The notes under the pieces are model-generated. The model was not told the origin of the DNA. It was given only the letters and a program-made list of their open reading frames with translations, and ran no database searches. A program made the position numbers and the translations under genes. DNA of 64,000 bases from Kibdelosporangium banguiense (lineage in GTDB: Bacteria > Actinomycetota > Actinomycetes > Mycobacteriales > Pseudonocardiaceae): positions 4,291,203 through 4,355,202 of the forward strand of contig NZ_JAGINW010000001.1 in assembly GCF_017876405.1 (NCBI RefSeq). The letters are read 5' to 3'. Of this stretch, positions 52,731 through 60,891 are shown piece by piece (position 1 is the stretch's first letter; every line of letters begins with the position of its first letter).

Positions 52731-53600
52731 TTAGAACTCCGGGAGCGAATACCAGGCCAGGCCGGCGTCCTCGGCGTCGTCGCGGACCACACTGCCCTCG
52801 ATCAGCCCGTATGGACGGTCGGCCGCGTAGAAGACCTCGTTGTTGTTCTCCAGCCCAAAAGGTGACAAATCGACCACGAAGTGGTGCTTGTTCGGCATGG
52901 ACAGCCGGATCTCCGCCACCTCAGGCCGGGCCTCCAACACGGCTGAGCCCATCGCGTACAGCGTCTGCTGCAGCGACAAGCTGTGCTTGGCGGCGAATGT
53001 GGAGACCAGCAGCGATCGGATTGCCGCGAAGCTCTCCGTGTAGGAGACCGTGCCCTGGTAGCGCCAGCGGGCGGTCACTGCCGTGGCCAGGATTCGGTCG
53101 GATGTCTCGGGCAGCGTTGTGTACTTGTCCTTGGGGTAGCCGTGGAACTCCGAGCCGGTTGTCTTCAGGACCACCAGGTCACGCAGGCCGGACACGACCC
53201 AGTGGTCCGAACCGGACACTGTCACCGCCGTGGTGCGGACCTCGCGGGAGCCACCGGAGAAGGCGTGGTCGGAAATCCGGTCCCAGCTGTGTTCGTCGAT
53301 CAGGATCCGGGCGCCGGAGATCTGCTCGAAGGACGTGACGAAGTGCCTGCCGAGGCGTAGCGCGAAGTCCTCGATCTCGTCGACGCCACCGTCCTTGGCG
53401 AAGGCGTAGACCGTGTTCTTCTGCGTGTCCGTGGCGACGACGTCGGAGTTGTCGCCGGTCAGGTGGGTCGCTGCGAGGGAGCCGCGCAGTGAGGTGCTGA
53501 CGGTCAGATCGCGCAGTGAGTGCACTGAGGACGATCGTGACACCGTCACGAGGCGGACCTCGGCTTTGCCGTACTGGTTCGGGCCCAGGCTGTACGACAA
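52731..53600 (-). CDS. pucL: Urate oxidase (uricase)
   Basis: Cofactor-free oxidation of urate to 5-hydroxyisourate. 289 residues with two T-fold halves: NQYGKAEVRLVTVSR, the catalytic Thr region VVATDTQKNTVYAFA, LVVLKTTGSEFHGYPKDKYT, and the C-terminal MPNKHHFVVDLSPFGLENNNEVF. TTG 53600 has GGGAG 7 nt upstream. Its start lies 2 nt after the HIU hydrolase stop; the three genes uraD-uraH-pucL form one operon on the - strand. The opposite end abuts gene debris at 52604-52730. Confidence 0.95.
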   Translation of the reverse strand: MSYSLGPNQYGKAEVRLVTVSRSSSVHSLRDLTVSTSLRGSLAATHLTGDNSDVVATDTQKNTVYAFAKDGGVDEIEDFALRLGRHFVTSFEQISGARILIDEHSWDRISDHAFSGGSREVRTTAVTVSGSDHWVVSGLRDLVVLKTTGSEFHGYPKDKYTTLPETSDRILATAVTARWRYQGTVSYTESFAAIRSLLVSTFAAKHSLSLQQTLYAMGSAVLEARPEVAEIRLSMPNKHHFVVDLSPFGLENNNEVFYAADRPYGLIEGSVVRDDAEDAGLAWYSLPEF

Positions 53601-53602
53601 CG

Positions 53603-53923
53603 TCAGCTCCCTCGGTAGGTCGAATAGGCGAATGGGCTCAACAGGACCGGCACATGATGGTGCACCCCGGCTTCGAAGATCCGGAAGTCCACAGTGATCT
53701 TCGGGTAGAACGCGTCCGGCCCGTGGTACGCCTCGATGTCGAACACAAGCCGGTAGACGCCGGCTTCCAGCGACGCGGGTCCCAGCGAACGCAGACGGCC
53801 GTCACTGTCGGTCACGCCTGAGGCAAGCAACGAGCCGTCAGCCGCCGAAAGCGAGACAGGCACGCCTGCCGCCGGACGACCCGAGGCAGAGTCCAGGACA
53901 TGGGTGGTCACGGCGCTCGTCAT
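53603..53923 (-). CDS. uraH: 5-Hydroxyisourate hydrolase (transthyretin-like)
   Basis: 106 residues. Signature segments: VTTHVLDSASGRPAAGVPVS at the N-terminus (His), TDSDGRLRS (Arg), and the C-terminal SPFAYSTYRGS tetrapeptide region diagnostic of HIU hydrolases (YRGS). It hydrolyses HIU to OHCU. ATG 53923 overlaps the OHCU decarboxylase stop by 4 nt. Confidence 0.96.
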   Translation of the reverse strand: MTSAVTTHVLDSASGRPAAGVPVSLSAADGSLLASGVTDSDGRLRSLGPASLEAGVYRLVFDIEAYHGPDAFYPKITVDFRIFEAGVHHHVPVLLSPFAYSTYRGS

Positions 53924-54414
53924 GTCGTCACCAGCTGTTCCAGGCGGCGGATGGCGATCTTGGCCAGTTCCTCGTTGACGATCCGCAGCTCGGTCGCGGG
54001 GTCGTTGCCCAGGCGCGACTCCAGGATCGTGAGCAGCTCCTCGCCGCTGCGCCCGGAGGCGAACACGAGGTAGATGTGGCCGAAACGGTCTTCGTAACGG
54101 ACGTTGGCGTCAAGCAGCCGCGTGGCGACGGAACCATCGACGCCGGACTGCTCGGCTTGTGACCAAGCGTCGCCGTCCTTACGCTCGCCGATCCGGGGAT
54201 GAGCGGCCATGGCCAGGTGAAGCTCGTCGTTGGTCAGTTCACGCGCTCGGGAGGTGGCCACGGACAGTAAGGTCGCACGATCGGCGAACGGCCGCAGGGC
54301 GAGCACCTCGTCGGCCCATCGGGGGACCGAGAGACAATCTCCCAGCAAGGGACGCAGGTCGTCGGCCGGTGCCGAATTGAATCGGTTCAGGGTGACGGCG
54401 GGCACTCCCCACAC
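53920..54414 (-). CDS. uraD: OHCU decarboxylase
   Basis: Converts 2-oxo-4-hydroxy-4-carboxy-5-ureidoimidazoline to S-allantoin. 164 residues with VPRWADEVLALRPFADRATL, the catalytic AMAAHPRIGERK (His) and WSQAEQSGVD, and FGHIYLVFASGRSGEELLTI. The start is either GTG 54414 or GTG 54405. It heads the - strand operon and is divergent from allB with only 29 nt between the starts. Confidence 0.93.
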   Translation of the reverse strand: MWGVPAVTLNRFNSAPADDLRPLLGDCLSVPRWADEVLALRPFADRATLLSVATSRARELTNDELHLAMAAHPRIGERKDGDAWSQAEQSGVDGSVATRLLDANVRYEDRFGHIYLVFASGRSGEELLTILESRLGNDPATELRIVNEELAKIAIRRLEQLVTT

Positions 54415-54443
54415 TAGCCAGAAACGCGGAAAGAGGGTGGCAG

Positions 54444-55766
54444 GTGCTGGACCTGGTGTTCCGGGCCCGCAGGATGATCACCACGGCCGGTGAGGTCGAG
54501 GGGACAGTCGGAGTGCGGGAAGGGCGCATCGTCGCCGTCGAGCCGTTGAACAGCGCCCTGGACGCGGACCGGGTGATCGAACTCGGTGCGAACCAGGTGC
54601 TGCTGCCGGGCCTTGTGGACACCCACGTACACGTCAACGATCCCGGCCGGACCGAGTGGGAGGGCTTCAAGACCGCCACCCGCGCGGCCGCGGCGGGCGG
54701 TATCACGACCCTGCTGGACATGCCGCTCAACAGCCTGCCACCGACCATCGACGTGGACGCCCTCGACGTGAAGCGCAAGACCGCCGAAGGCCGTTTACAC
54801 GTCGACGTCGGGTTCTGGGGCGGCGCTGTGCCGGGCAACCTCAAGCAGTTGCGGCCGATGCACGAGGCCGGGGTGTTCGGCTTCAAGAGCTTCCTGCTGC
54901 ACTCGGGCGTCGACGAGTTCGGCCACCTGTCGTTCGCCGAGTTCGAGGCCGCGCTGCGTGAGCTCAACCGCTTCAACGGCCTGATGATCGTGCACGCCGA
55001 GGACGAGCAGTCGATCACGTCGTCGCGCGGCAGGCGTTACGCCGACTTCCTGGCCTCCCGGCCACGGGCGGCCGAGAACGGCGCGATCTCCAGGGTGATC
55101 GCGCTGGCCCGCAAGACCGGGGCCCGGGCGCACATCCTGCATCTGTCCTCTTCGGACGCGCTGCCGATGATCGCCGAGGCGCGGGCCGAGGGCGTCGAGC
55201 TGACTGTGGAGACGTGCCCGCACTACCTGACGTTCGTCGCCGAGGAGATCCCCGACGGCGCGACCCAGTTCAAGTGCTGCCCGCCGATCCGGGAGGCCGC
55301 CAACCGGGAGGCGCTCTGGCAGGGCCTGGCCGACGGCCTGATCGACTTCATCGTCAGCGACCACTCACCGTCCACGATCGCCTTGAAGCGCTTCGACACC
55401 GGCGATTTCGGGGACGCGTGGGGCGGGATCGCCGGTCTGCAGATCGGCCTGCCCGCGGTGTGGACGCAGGCGCGCCGCCGGGGCCACAAGATGTTCGACG
55501 TGGCCGAGTGGATGGCGCACCGGCCGGCCAAGCTCGCCGGAATGCGGCACAAGGGCCAGATCGCGCCCGGTTTCGACGCCGACTTCTGCGTGTTCGCCCC
55601 GGACGAGGCGTTCGTCGTGCAGGCTGAGCAGTTGCATCACCGCAACCCTGTGACCGCGTATCACGGCCTGCCGCTCGCGGGCCGGGTCGTGTCGACGTGG
55701 CTGCGCGGTATCAAGGTCACTGGTGAAGAGTTGCACGGCGATCTGCTGGGCCGGGAGGACGCGTGA
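54444..55766 (+). CDS. allB: Allantoinase
   Basis: A cyclic amidohydrolase of 440 residues. Metal ligands: HVHVNDPGRTEWEGF (HxH), carbamylated Lys in VFGFKSFLLHSG, MIVHAEDE, ILHLSSSDAL and FIVSDHSPST (Asp). It opens allantoin to allantoate. GTG 54444 follows GAGGG. The end overlaps alc by 4 nt. Confidence 0.96.
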   Translation: MLDLVFRARRMITTAGEVEGTVGVREGRIVAVEPLNSALDADRVIELGANQVLLPGLVDTHVHVNDPGRTEWEGFKTATRAAAAGGITTLLDMPLNSLPPTIDVDALDVKRKTAEGRLHVDVGFWGGAVPGNLKQLRPMHEAGVFGFKSFLLHSGVDEFGHLSFAEFEAALRELNRFNGLMIVHAEDEQSITSSRGRRYADFLASRPRAAENGAISRVIALARKTGARAHILHLSSSDALPMIAEARAEGVELTVETCPHYLTFVAEEIPDGATQFKCCPPIREAANREALWQGLADGLIDFIVSDHSPSTIALKRFDTGDFGDAWGGIAGLQIGLPAVWTQARRRGHKMFDVAEWMAHRPAKLAGMRHKGQIAPGFDADFCVFAPDEAFVVQAEQLHHRNPVTAYHGLPLAGRVVSTWLRGIKVTGEELHGDLLGREDA

Positions 55767-56755
55767 GTTTCGAGCAAAGCCCTGACCTGGCCTCGCGGCG
55801 GTTCGGCGGTGCCGTGGTCTGGGCAAACGACGAGTTCTTCGCCGAACGCGAGAACCTGATCAAGCCGGCCGAGCCGGTCTACCAGACGTACACCTTCGGC
55901 CACAAAGGACAGGTCTACGACGGCTGGGAGACCCGGCGGCGCCGGGAACAGGGCGTCGACCAGGCGATCATCCGGCTCGGGATGCCCGGTGTGATCAAGG
56001 GCGTGGTCGTCGACACGGCCTTCTTCACCGGCAACTACCCACCGTTCGCCTCGGTCGAGGGCTGCAGCGTCGAGGGTTATCCCTCTGCCGGGGAACTGGT
56101 CGCGGCCGACTGGGTAACGGTGTTGCCGAAGTCCACGCTCCAAGGCGACACGAAGAACCCGTTCGAAGTCACCGATACGCGCCGTTACACACATGTCCGG
56201 CTGACGATCTACCCGGACGGCGGTGTCGCGCGGCTGCGGGTGCACGGATCGCCGGTCGCCGACCCGCGTTTCCTCAACCTCGAACACCTCGATCTCGCCG
56301 CGCTGGAGAACGGCGCCGAAGTCGCCGGCTGCAGCAACATGTTCTATTCCTCGCCCAACAACCTGATCGCGCCCGGCCCGGCCGCGGTGATGGGCGAAGG
56401 CTGGGAAACCGCGCGGCGCCGGGACGACGGCAACGACTGGGTGCAGATCCGCCTGGCAGCGCAGGGAATCGTGCATCTGATCGAGCTGGATACCAGTCAT
56501 TTCAAGGGAAACGCGCCCGGCTGGGCGTCAGTCAGCGTCGCGGGTCCGTCAGGTGACTGGTCGCAGTTGCTCAGCCGCGAACGCCTGCAGCCCGACACCA
56601 GGCATCTGTTCCGCGTCGCCGAGCCGCACGAGGCTACGCAGGCCCGGCTGGACGTCTACCCGGACGGCGGGATGGCCCGGCTCCGGCTCTGGGGCGAACT
56701 GACCGAGGGCGGCCGCGAACTGTTCGTCTCCCGCTGGGAGGACCGGCTGCCCTAG
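55763..56755 (+). CDS. alc: Allantoicase
   Basis: Splits allantoate to urea and ureidoglycolate. 330 residues made of two similar beta-sandwich halves: WANDEFFAERENLI and YDGWETRRRREQGVDQAIIR in the first, matched by MGEGWETARRRDDGNDWVQI in the second; RLTIYPDGGVARLRVHG and RLDVYPDGGMARLRLWG are the paired ends. GTG 55763 overlaps allB. No ureidoglycolate lyase (AllA) or hydrolase follows it. Confidence 0.96.
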   Translation: MSFEQSPDLASRRFGGAVVWANDEFFAERENLIKPAEPVYQTYTFGHKGQVYDGWETRRRREQGVDQAIIRLGMPGVIKGVVVDTAFFTGNYPPFASVEGCSVEGYPSAGELVAADWVTVLPKSTLQGDTKNPFEVTDTRRYTHVRLTIYPDGGVARLRVHGSPVADPRFLNLEHLDLAALENGAEVAGCSNMFYSSPNNLIAPGPAAVMGEGWETARRRDDGNDWVQIRLAAQGIVHLIELDTSHFKGNAPGWASVSVAGPSGDWSQLLSRERLQPDTRHLFRVAEPHEATQARLDVYPDGGMARLRLWGELTEGGRELFVSRWEDRLP

Positions 56756-56800
56756 TTTGCGGGCGGGTGTCGGCGGCAACCCCCTTGGCCGAGGGAGTTG

Positions 56801-57592
56801 ATGACGATGACCGACGTTCGCACCCACAAGGCCACTCAGTGGCTCGGCCGGTTCGGCATGACCTGTTACGGGGTCGTGCATCTGCTTGTCGCGTGGCTGG
56901 CGCTGCAGGTGGTCTTCGGCGAATCGGAGCAGGCGGACCAGAAGGGCGCGGTCGGGTCCCTCGCGGAGACGCCGTTGGGCCCGGTCCTGTTATGGGCATT
57001 GGCGATCGGGCTGCTGGCCTATGCCGTATGGCAGATCCTGATGATCGTCAATGGCTATACGTGGGTCGAGAAAGGCAAGAAACGGTTCCTGCGTAAGTTC
57101 GGGGCCGGATCACGTGCTTTTGTCGCCGCGGGTCTCGGCATCACCGCGATCCAGATCGCCACAGGCAGTGGCGGTGGCGGTTCCAGCAACCAGGCCACCC
57201 AGGAGTGGACCGCGAAACTGATGGCTCAGCCGTTCGGGCCGTGGCTGGTCGGAATTGTCGCGCTGGTGATCCTCGGGGTCGCGGTGGCGGCCATCCGCCG
57301 GGGCGTCAAGAAGAAGTTCCTTGAGGACCTGAACGAAGCACAACTGCCGAACGCCGCCAAACCACTGGGCGTTGCGGGGCACAGCGTGAAAGGCGTGGCG
57401 TACGGAATCATCGGCATTCTTGTCGGTATTGCCGCCATCAACGCCGAGCCTGGTCAGGCAGCCGGACTTGACGGTGCGCTGAAGACGTTGCAGGCGCAGA
57501 CATTCGGCTCGGTCCTGCTGTTCCTGGTCGCGCTCGGCTTCGCCGCGTACGGCGTCTACTCCTTCGCCGCGGCCCGCGCCCACAAGGGCTGA
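56801..57592 (+). CDS. DUF1206 integral membrane protein
   Basis: 263 residues with six membrane helices in three pairs, each repeat beginning with a GR-x-G-x-x-x-Y/RG-type element: WLGRFGMTCYGVVHLLVAWL, GAGSRAFVAAGLGITAIQIA and AGHSVKGVAYGIIGILVGIA, the repeat structure typical of DUF1206. Function unknown. ATG 56801 (or ATG 56807) follows GAGGGAG. It is convergent with the metY fragment, whose stop lies one base after its own. Confidence 0.85.
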   Translation: MTMTDVRTHKATQWLGRFGMTCYGVVHLLVAWLALQVVFGESEQADQKGAVGSLAETPLGPVLLWALAIGLLAYAVWQILMIVNGYTWVEKGKKRFLRKFGAGSRAFVAAGLGITAIQIATGSGGGGSSNQATQEWTAKLMAQPFGPWLVGIVALVILGVAVAAIRRGVKKKFLEDLNEAQLPNAAKPLGVAGHSVKGVAYGIIGILVGIAAINAEPGQAAGLDGALKTLQAQTFGSVLLFLVALGFAAYGVYSFAAARAHKG

Positions 57593-58098
57593 TCAGCGGA
57601 ACTTGTTGCGGCGTGAGGAAATGACGCCGGTGTCGAACCCCGCCAGATCAGCTTCGTCTTGTCCGTGATCGCCGCGGCATACGCGTCCACATCGCCGTCG
57701 ACGAACGTCGTCTGCACACCGAGCCGCCTCAACGTGCTATCCATCTGCATGACTGTGCCGCCGTACAGCCCGCTCGCGGACACGATGTGCTCTCCGGCCT
57801 CAGCCAGCGCAGCGAACGTGAGGAACTCGGCGGCCTGCCCGCTCGCGGTCGCCACCGCGCCGATCCCACCCTCAAGGCTGGCCATCCGCTCTTCGAAGGC
57901 GGCCACCGTCGGATTGCCGATCCGGCTGTAGATGTTGCCGTACTTCTGCAACGCGAACAGGTTCGCGGCATCCGCGCTGTCCTCGAACACAAAGCTCGTC
58001 GACTGATAGATCGGCACGGCCCGCGCGCCCGTCGTCGGATCAGGCGCTCCACCAGCATGCAACGCCCGCGTGCGAAAACCCCAACGCCGCTCACTCAC
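57593..58098 (-). pseudogene. 5' fragment of an O-acetylhomoserine sulfhydrylase (metY-like) gene
   Basis: From GTG 58098 the frame encodes SERRWGFRTRALHAGGAPDP, YQSTSFVFEDSADAANLFAL, YGNIYSRIGNPTVAAFEERM, VATASGQAAEFL and YAAAITDKTKLI, a normal N-terminal third of the enzyme. At about 57650 the similarity stops before the PLP-lysine region. In the next frame the DNA continues as LAGFDTGVISSRRNKFR followed by a stop at 57593, which looks like the genuine 3' tail of some other gene. The locus is therefore a deletion junction joining two gene ends. Confidence 0.75.
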
Positions 58099-58133
58099 AC
58101 GCTCACCGTAGCCGAAGGTCACGGAAAGATAAT

Positions 58134-58145
58134 GTTGTGCACAAC
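58134..58145. promoter_or_regulatory. Palindromic operator candidate upstream of osmC
   Basis: GTTGTGCACAAC is a perfect 12-bp palindrome in an otherwise AT-rich patch, 101 nt before the OsmC gene start and 36 nt before the GTG of the divergent metY fragment. It is of the size and symmetry bound by MarR/OhrR-type regulators, which often control OsmC genes; no such regulator is adjacent. Confidence 0.4.
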
Positions 58146-58246
58146 TTAATTGAGGGCTACTCTTCTGGTGTCGTCATCCGGTGATGACGAGCGTCGGGCA
58201 TCCATCAGAAACACCGTGTCACTCACGTCCCGCGTAGGAGGACACC

Positions 58247-58696
58247 ATGCTGAAACGCGACGCCACCACGCACTGGGAAGGCGACCTGATGAGCGGCAAG
58301 GGAAACGTCGTGCTCCAGACATCCGGTGCGGCCGACTTCGACATGAGTTTCGGCAGCCGGATCGGCGACTCGCGCGCTACCACCAGTCCCGAGGAACTCA
58401 TCGCGGCCGCGCACTCGGCATGCCTGGCGATGAACATGTCCCGGGTGCTCGCGACGAAAAAGCTGATCGCCACCTCGATAGACGTCAGCGCCGGGGTCAG
58501 CCTCGGCCGGGCCCAGGGCGGTGGAATCGAGATCAGGGACATCGCTCTCGTGCTGCGCGCGGACGTGCCCGCGGTCAGCGCCGCCCGCTTCCGCGAACTG
58601 GCCACCTTCGCCGCCCTGACCTGCCCGGTAAGCAGAGCACTGACCGGTGCGACCGTCACTCTCAACGCAGGCCTGGACCGGACACTCCGGTATTAG
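58247..58696 (+). CDS. OsmC family peroxiredoxin
   Basis: 149 residues. N-terminal KRDATTHWEGDLMSGKGNV and the first redox cysteine in LIAAAHSACLAMNMSRVL, the second in LATFAALTCPVSRAL, match OsmC proteins that reduce organic hydroperoxides with a cysteine pair. ATG 58247 has AGGAGG. It lies alone between the metY fragment and vapBC. Confidence 0.92.
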   Translation: MLKRDATTHWEGDLMSGKGNVVLQTSGAADFDMSFGSRIGDSRATTSPEELIAAAHSACLAMNMSRVLATKKLIATSIDVSAGVSLGRAQGGGIEIRDIALVLRADVPAVSAARFRELATFAALTCPVSRALTGATVTLNAGLDRTLRY

Positions 58697-58712
58697 CCTG
58701 AGCCGAGCCGGC

Positions 58713-59123
58713 TTACTCGCCGGGCGCGATCAGTCTTGTTTCGACATCCGGCAGTTTGCCGAACTCAGCCGCGGCGTCCGTGGTGACCAGGATCCGTCCG
58801 GTCGCCCGGGCGGTCGCCGCGATGATCAAGTCGTGGGCACCGCGAGCCTGGCCCGCCTGCCGGACGTACGCCAGCAGTTCGGCATGGTGCTCTGCAATGG
58901 CGGGGTCGTAGTTCTCAACCGGGGCAATCGAAAGGATGTCGTCCAGGAATGCCTTCTGGGCGGCTCGGCGGCTGTGGTCCTTGTCCAGCAATACCCCTGT
59001 CAGGTACTCGGCGATGACCACGGCGGGTATCGAGACATCGTCCTCGTCGGTGAGGTCGGCCAGGTCCAGGCGTCCGCGCACGCCCTCGACCAGCACGCCG
59101 GTATCGAGAATCAGTCGCGCCAT
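58713..59123 (-). CDS. vapC: PIN-domain toxin VapC
   Basis: 136 residues with the acidic PIN active site: LILDTGVLVEGVRG (Asp), VVIAEYLTGVLL (Glu), ARGAHDLIIAATARAT (Asp) and LVTTDAAAEFGKLP (Asp). It would cleave RNA when released from its antitoxin. It overlaps vapB by 13 nt and is the second gene of the module. Confidence 0.93.
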   Translation of the reverse strand: MARLILDTGVLVEGVRGRLDLADLTDEDDVSIPAVVIAEYLTGVLLDKDHSRRAAQKAFLDDILSIAPVENYDPAIAEHHAELLAYVRQAGQARGAHDLIIAATARATGRILVTTDAAAEFGKLPDVETRLIAPGE

Positions 59124-59377
59124 GGGTCCGTGTCCAATTCCGCTGTCGCAGTGCCCCGGACCCCGGCGACGTTCTCGGCGAAGGCGTCGTCGAATGCCTC
59201 GTGTTTGTTCCAGCGGCGAAAGACGTCGCGTAGTGCGCGGCCGTTGGCTCGCGGCGCGGGAACGATGAGTGCGACCCGGCGACCATTGCGGGTCACCACG
59301 ATGGTCTCGCCGTGCTCCGCTTCGTCGAGTAATGCGGAGAAGTTGCGGGATGCCTCGGATGCACTCATCTCTCTCAT
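59111..59377 (-). CDS. vapB: Phd/YefM-type antitoxin VapB
   Basis: 88 residues. N-terminal DNA-binding domain MSASEASRNFSALLDEAEHG, then TIVVTRNGRRVALIVP, the standard Phd/YefM fold; the C-terminal FRRWNKHEAFDDAFAE region would wrap the toxin. ATG 59377 lies 6 nt from a TAGTAT -10 box, so the mRNA is probably leaderless. An inverted repeat covers the promoter (59384-59410). Confidence 0.92.
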   Translation of the reverse strand: MREMSASEASRNFSALLDEAEHGETIVVTRNGRRVALIVPAPRANGRALRDVFRRWNKHEAFDDAFAENVAGVRGTATAELDTDPWRD

Positions 59378-59383
59378 GTCTTC

Positions 59384-59410
59384 ATACTATCTGATTCAGA
59401 CCTTCAGATA
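59384..59410 (-). promoter_or_regulatory. Leaderless vapBC promoter with overlapping operator
   Basis: On the - strand TAGTAT (59389-59384) is followed by GAAGAC and then the vapB ATG, spacing that puts the transcription start at or near the first base of the start codon. TATCTGA (59388-59394) and TCAGATA (59404-59410) form a perfect 7-bp repeat around 9 nt, overlapping the -10 box; typical for VapB autoregulation. The far arm overlaps the stop of the upstream gene. Confidence 0.6.
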
Positions 59411-59979
59411 ATAGCCTTGAGTCGTTCCAAGCGGGCCCCAGGGGTCTGGCGTGGGCAGCTTGTGCACTTGGTGGTTGTCGTGCCCTGGTAGATCAGGCAG
59501 CACGACACCCGCCGCACGAACTGCCGGCCGTTGACCTCGACATACCTGGGCTGTGGCAGCTCAGGCCCGATTTCGGCGGCGACCTCGACGGCTGAGGAAG
59601 TACGGCCCGCCCAGAGCAGCCGGTTGGCCAGGGAATCCGTGGTGATCGCCCACAACTGCCGTGACCGCGCCCCGCTCACCTTCGCCACGGAGGAGATCGC
59701 AGCGATCAACATCTCCCGCACGCTCGAAGCCGGGGAGCCGGTGAACGCGCGAGACCGAGCATCCAGCACACGCCCATCGGTCTCCAATAACAGCGTGATG
59801 GCCTCAAGCGAAGGATCTTTCCCGTCCACGAACGGCCCAAGCAACACGGTGCTGGCCGAGTACCACCACAGCACCCCGAGCGTGGCCTGGTCACCCAGTG
59901 GATACCGCCGGGACGACAAGGAGAGCTGCGCGGAAAGCCACGAAGGATCCGTCACGGCCGTCGCCGGAACCTCGATCAC
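59404..59979 (-). CDS. FhuF-like (2Fe-2S)-binding protein
   Basis: 191 residues. The C-terminus has the FhuF signature SCCLIYQGTTTTKCTSCPRQ (C-C-x10-C-x2-C), preceded by LWAITTDSLANRLLWAG. FhuF-type proteins reduce ferric siderophores; many actinobacterial members are uncharacterised. GTG 59979 follows GGAGGGAAG and overlaps the methyltransferase gene by 4 nt; the large extension upstream in this frame is a shadow. No siderophore transporter is adjacent, which makes the role uncertain. Confidence 0.8.
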   Translation of the reverse strand: MIEVPATAVTDPSWLSAQLSLSSRRYPLGDQATLGVLWWYSASTVLLGPFVDGKDPSLEAITLLLETDGRVLDARSRAFTGSPASSVREMLIAAISSVAKVSGARSRQLWAITTDSLANRLLWAGRTSSAVEVAAEIGPELPQPRYVEVNGRQFVRRVSCCLIYQGTTTTKCTSCPRQTPGARLERLKAII

Positions 59980-60836
59980 GCTTCCCTCCGGTACACCGAA
60001 ACCACGAACGCCGCGGTGACCGTGAGCGAGGACTGGATCGCGTCCAGCGCCGTGGGCGGCACGTGGTACGCGTTCGGTCCCATGTGGACGATTCGGTGCA
60101 CGTCCTGCGGGGTGAGTGTCAGCTCGATCTCGCAGTCGTGCCGTCCGGTCAGGGAGAACTGGGATTGCAGGGACGAGTCCAGGCGGGTCAGTTTGTCGGC
60201 GTCCACGTTCAGCATCTCGAGGTGGTCGCGTAGTTCCGCCAGGTGCGTGGAGTCGGGCGTCACCACCAGCAGCGTTCCTTCGGGGCGCAGTACGCGGTGG
60301 GATTCCGCCAGGTTCCTGGGCGCGAAGATGTTCATGATCACGTCTGCGGACTGGTCCTGCAGGGGCCAGGGGCGCCATAGGTCCCACACGACGGCGCCGA
60401 TCGCGGGGTGTGCGCGGGCGGCGCGGCGCAGGGCGGCGGTGGATGTGTCCATGCCGAGGCCGGTGGACGCGTGCGCACGCGCGAGAACCGCCCCAAGGTA
60501 GTAACCCGTACCGGTGCCTGCGTCGACGACGAGGCCGTCTCGGCGTAGGTCGCGGGCGGCCTCGTGCGCGACGAGACGGGCCAAGGGGGCGTAGTGGCCG
60601 GCCGCCAGGAAGTCGAACCGGGCCGCGACCATCTCCTTGGTGTCGCCCACGCCGGAGCCGAGCAGGTTCACGTAGCCCTGCCGGGCGAGGTCGAAACTGT
60701 GACCTGTTTCGCATTTCAGCGAACGACCCGGCTGGGTGAACGGCGAAAGGCAGTGCGGGCAGCGCAGAGCGCCCAGCGCCACCGGTGGAAAACTCACCTG
60801 CTGGGTCGCCTTCTCGTCGCTTCTACCTCGGCTCAT
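59976..60836 (-). CDS. RlmA/TlrB-like rRNA guanine methyltransferase
   Basis: 286 residues. The N-terminal zinc-finger ALRCPHCLSPFTQPGRSLKC and ETGHSFDLARQGYVNLL, followed by GDTKEMVAARFDFLAAGHYA and the SAM-binding LVVDAGTGTGYYLGAVLARA, match the RlmA family (m1G745/748 of 23S rRNA; TlrB gives macrolide resistance). MNIFAPRNLAESHRVLRPEG is the family's variant post-motif segment. ATG 60836 has no ribosome site. It is the first gene of a pair with the FhuF-like gene. Confidence 0.88.
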   Translation of the reverse strand: MSRGRSDEKATQQVSFPPVALGALRCPHCLSPFTQPGRSLKCETGHSFDLARQGYVNLLGSGVGDTKEMVAARFDFLAAGHYAPLARLVAHEAARDLRRDGLVVDAGTGTGYYLGAVLARAHASTGLGMDTSTAALRRAARAHPAIGAVVWDLWRPWPLQDQSADVIMNIFAPRNLAESHRVLRPEGTLLVVTPDSTHLAELRDHLEMLNVDADKLTRLDSSLQSQFSLTGRHDCEIELTLTPQDVHRIVHMGPNAYHVPPTALDAIQSSLTVTAAFVVSVYRREA

Positions 60837-60891
60837 GTCGCTACGACGCTAGCGAGCGCCGCCCGGTGCGACAAAGCGGGATGTCCGATTG

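Noticed and set aside
52604..53338. 244-codon frame starting at the NACHT-like ATG
   Set aside because: Beyond the first 19 codons it is Arg/Pro-rich antisense of urate oxidase, so only the short fragment is reported.
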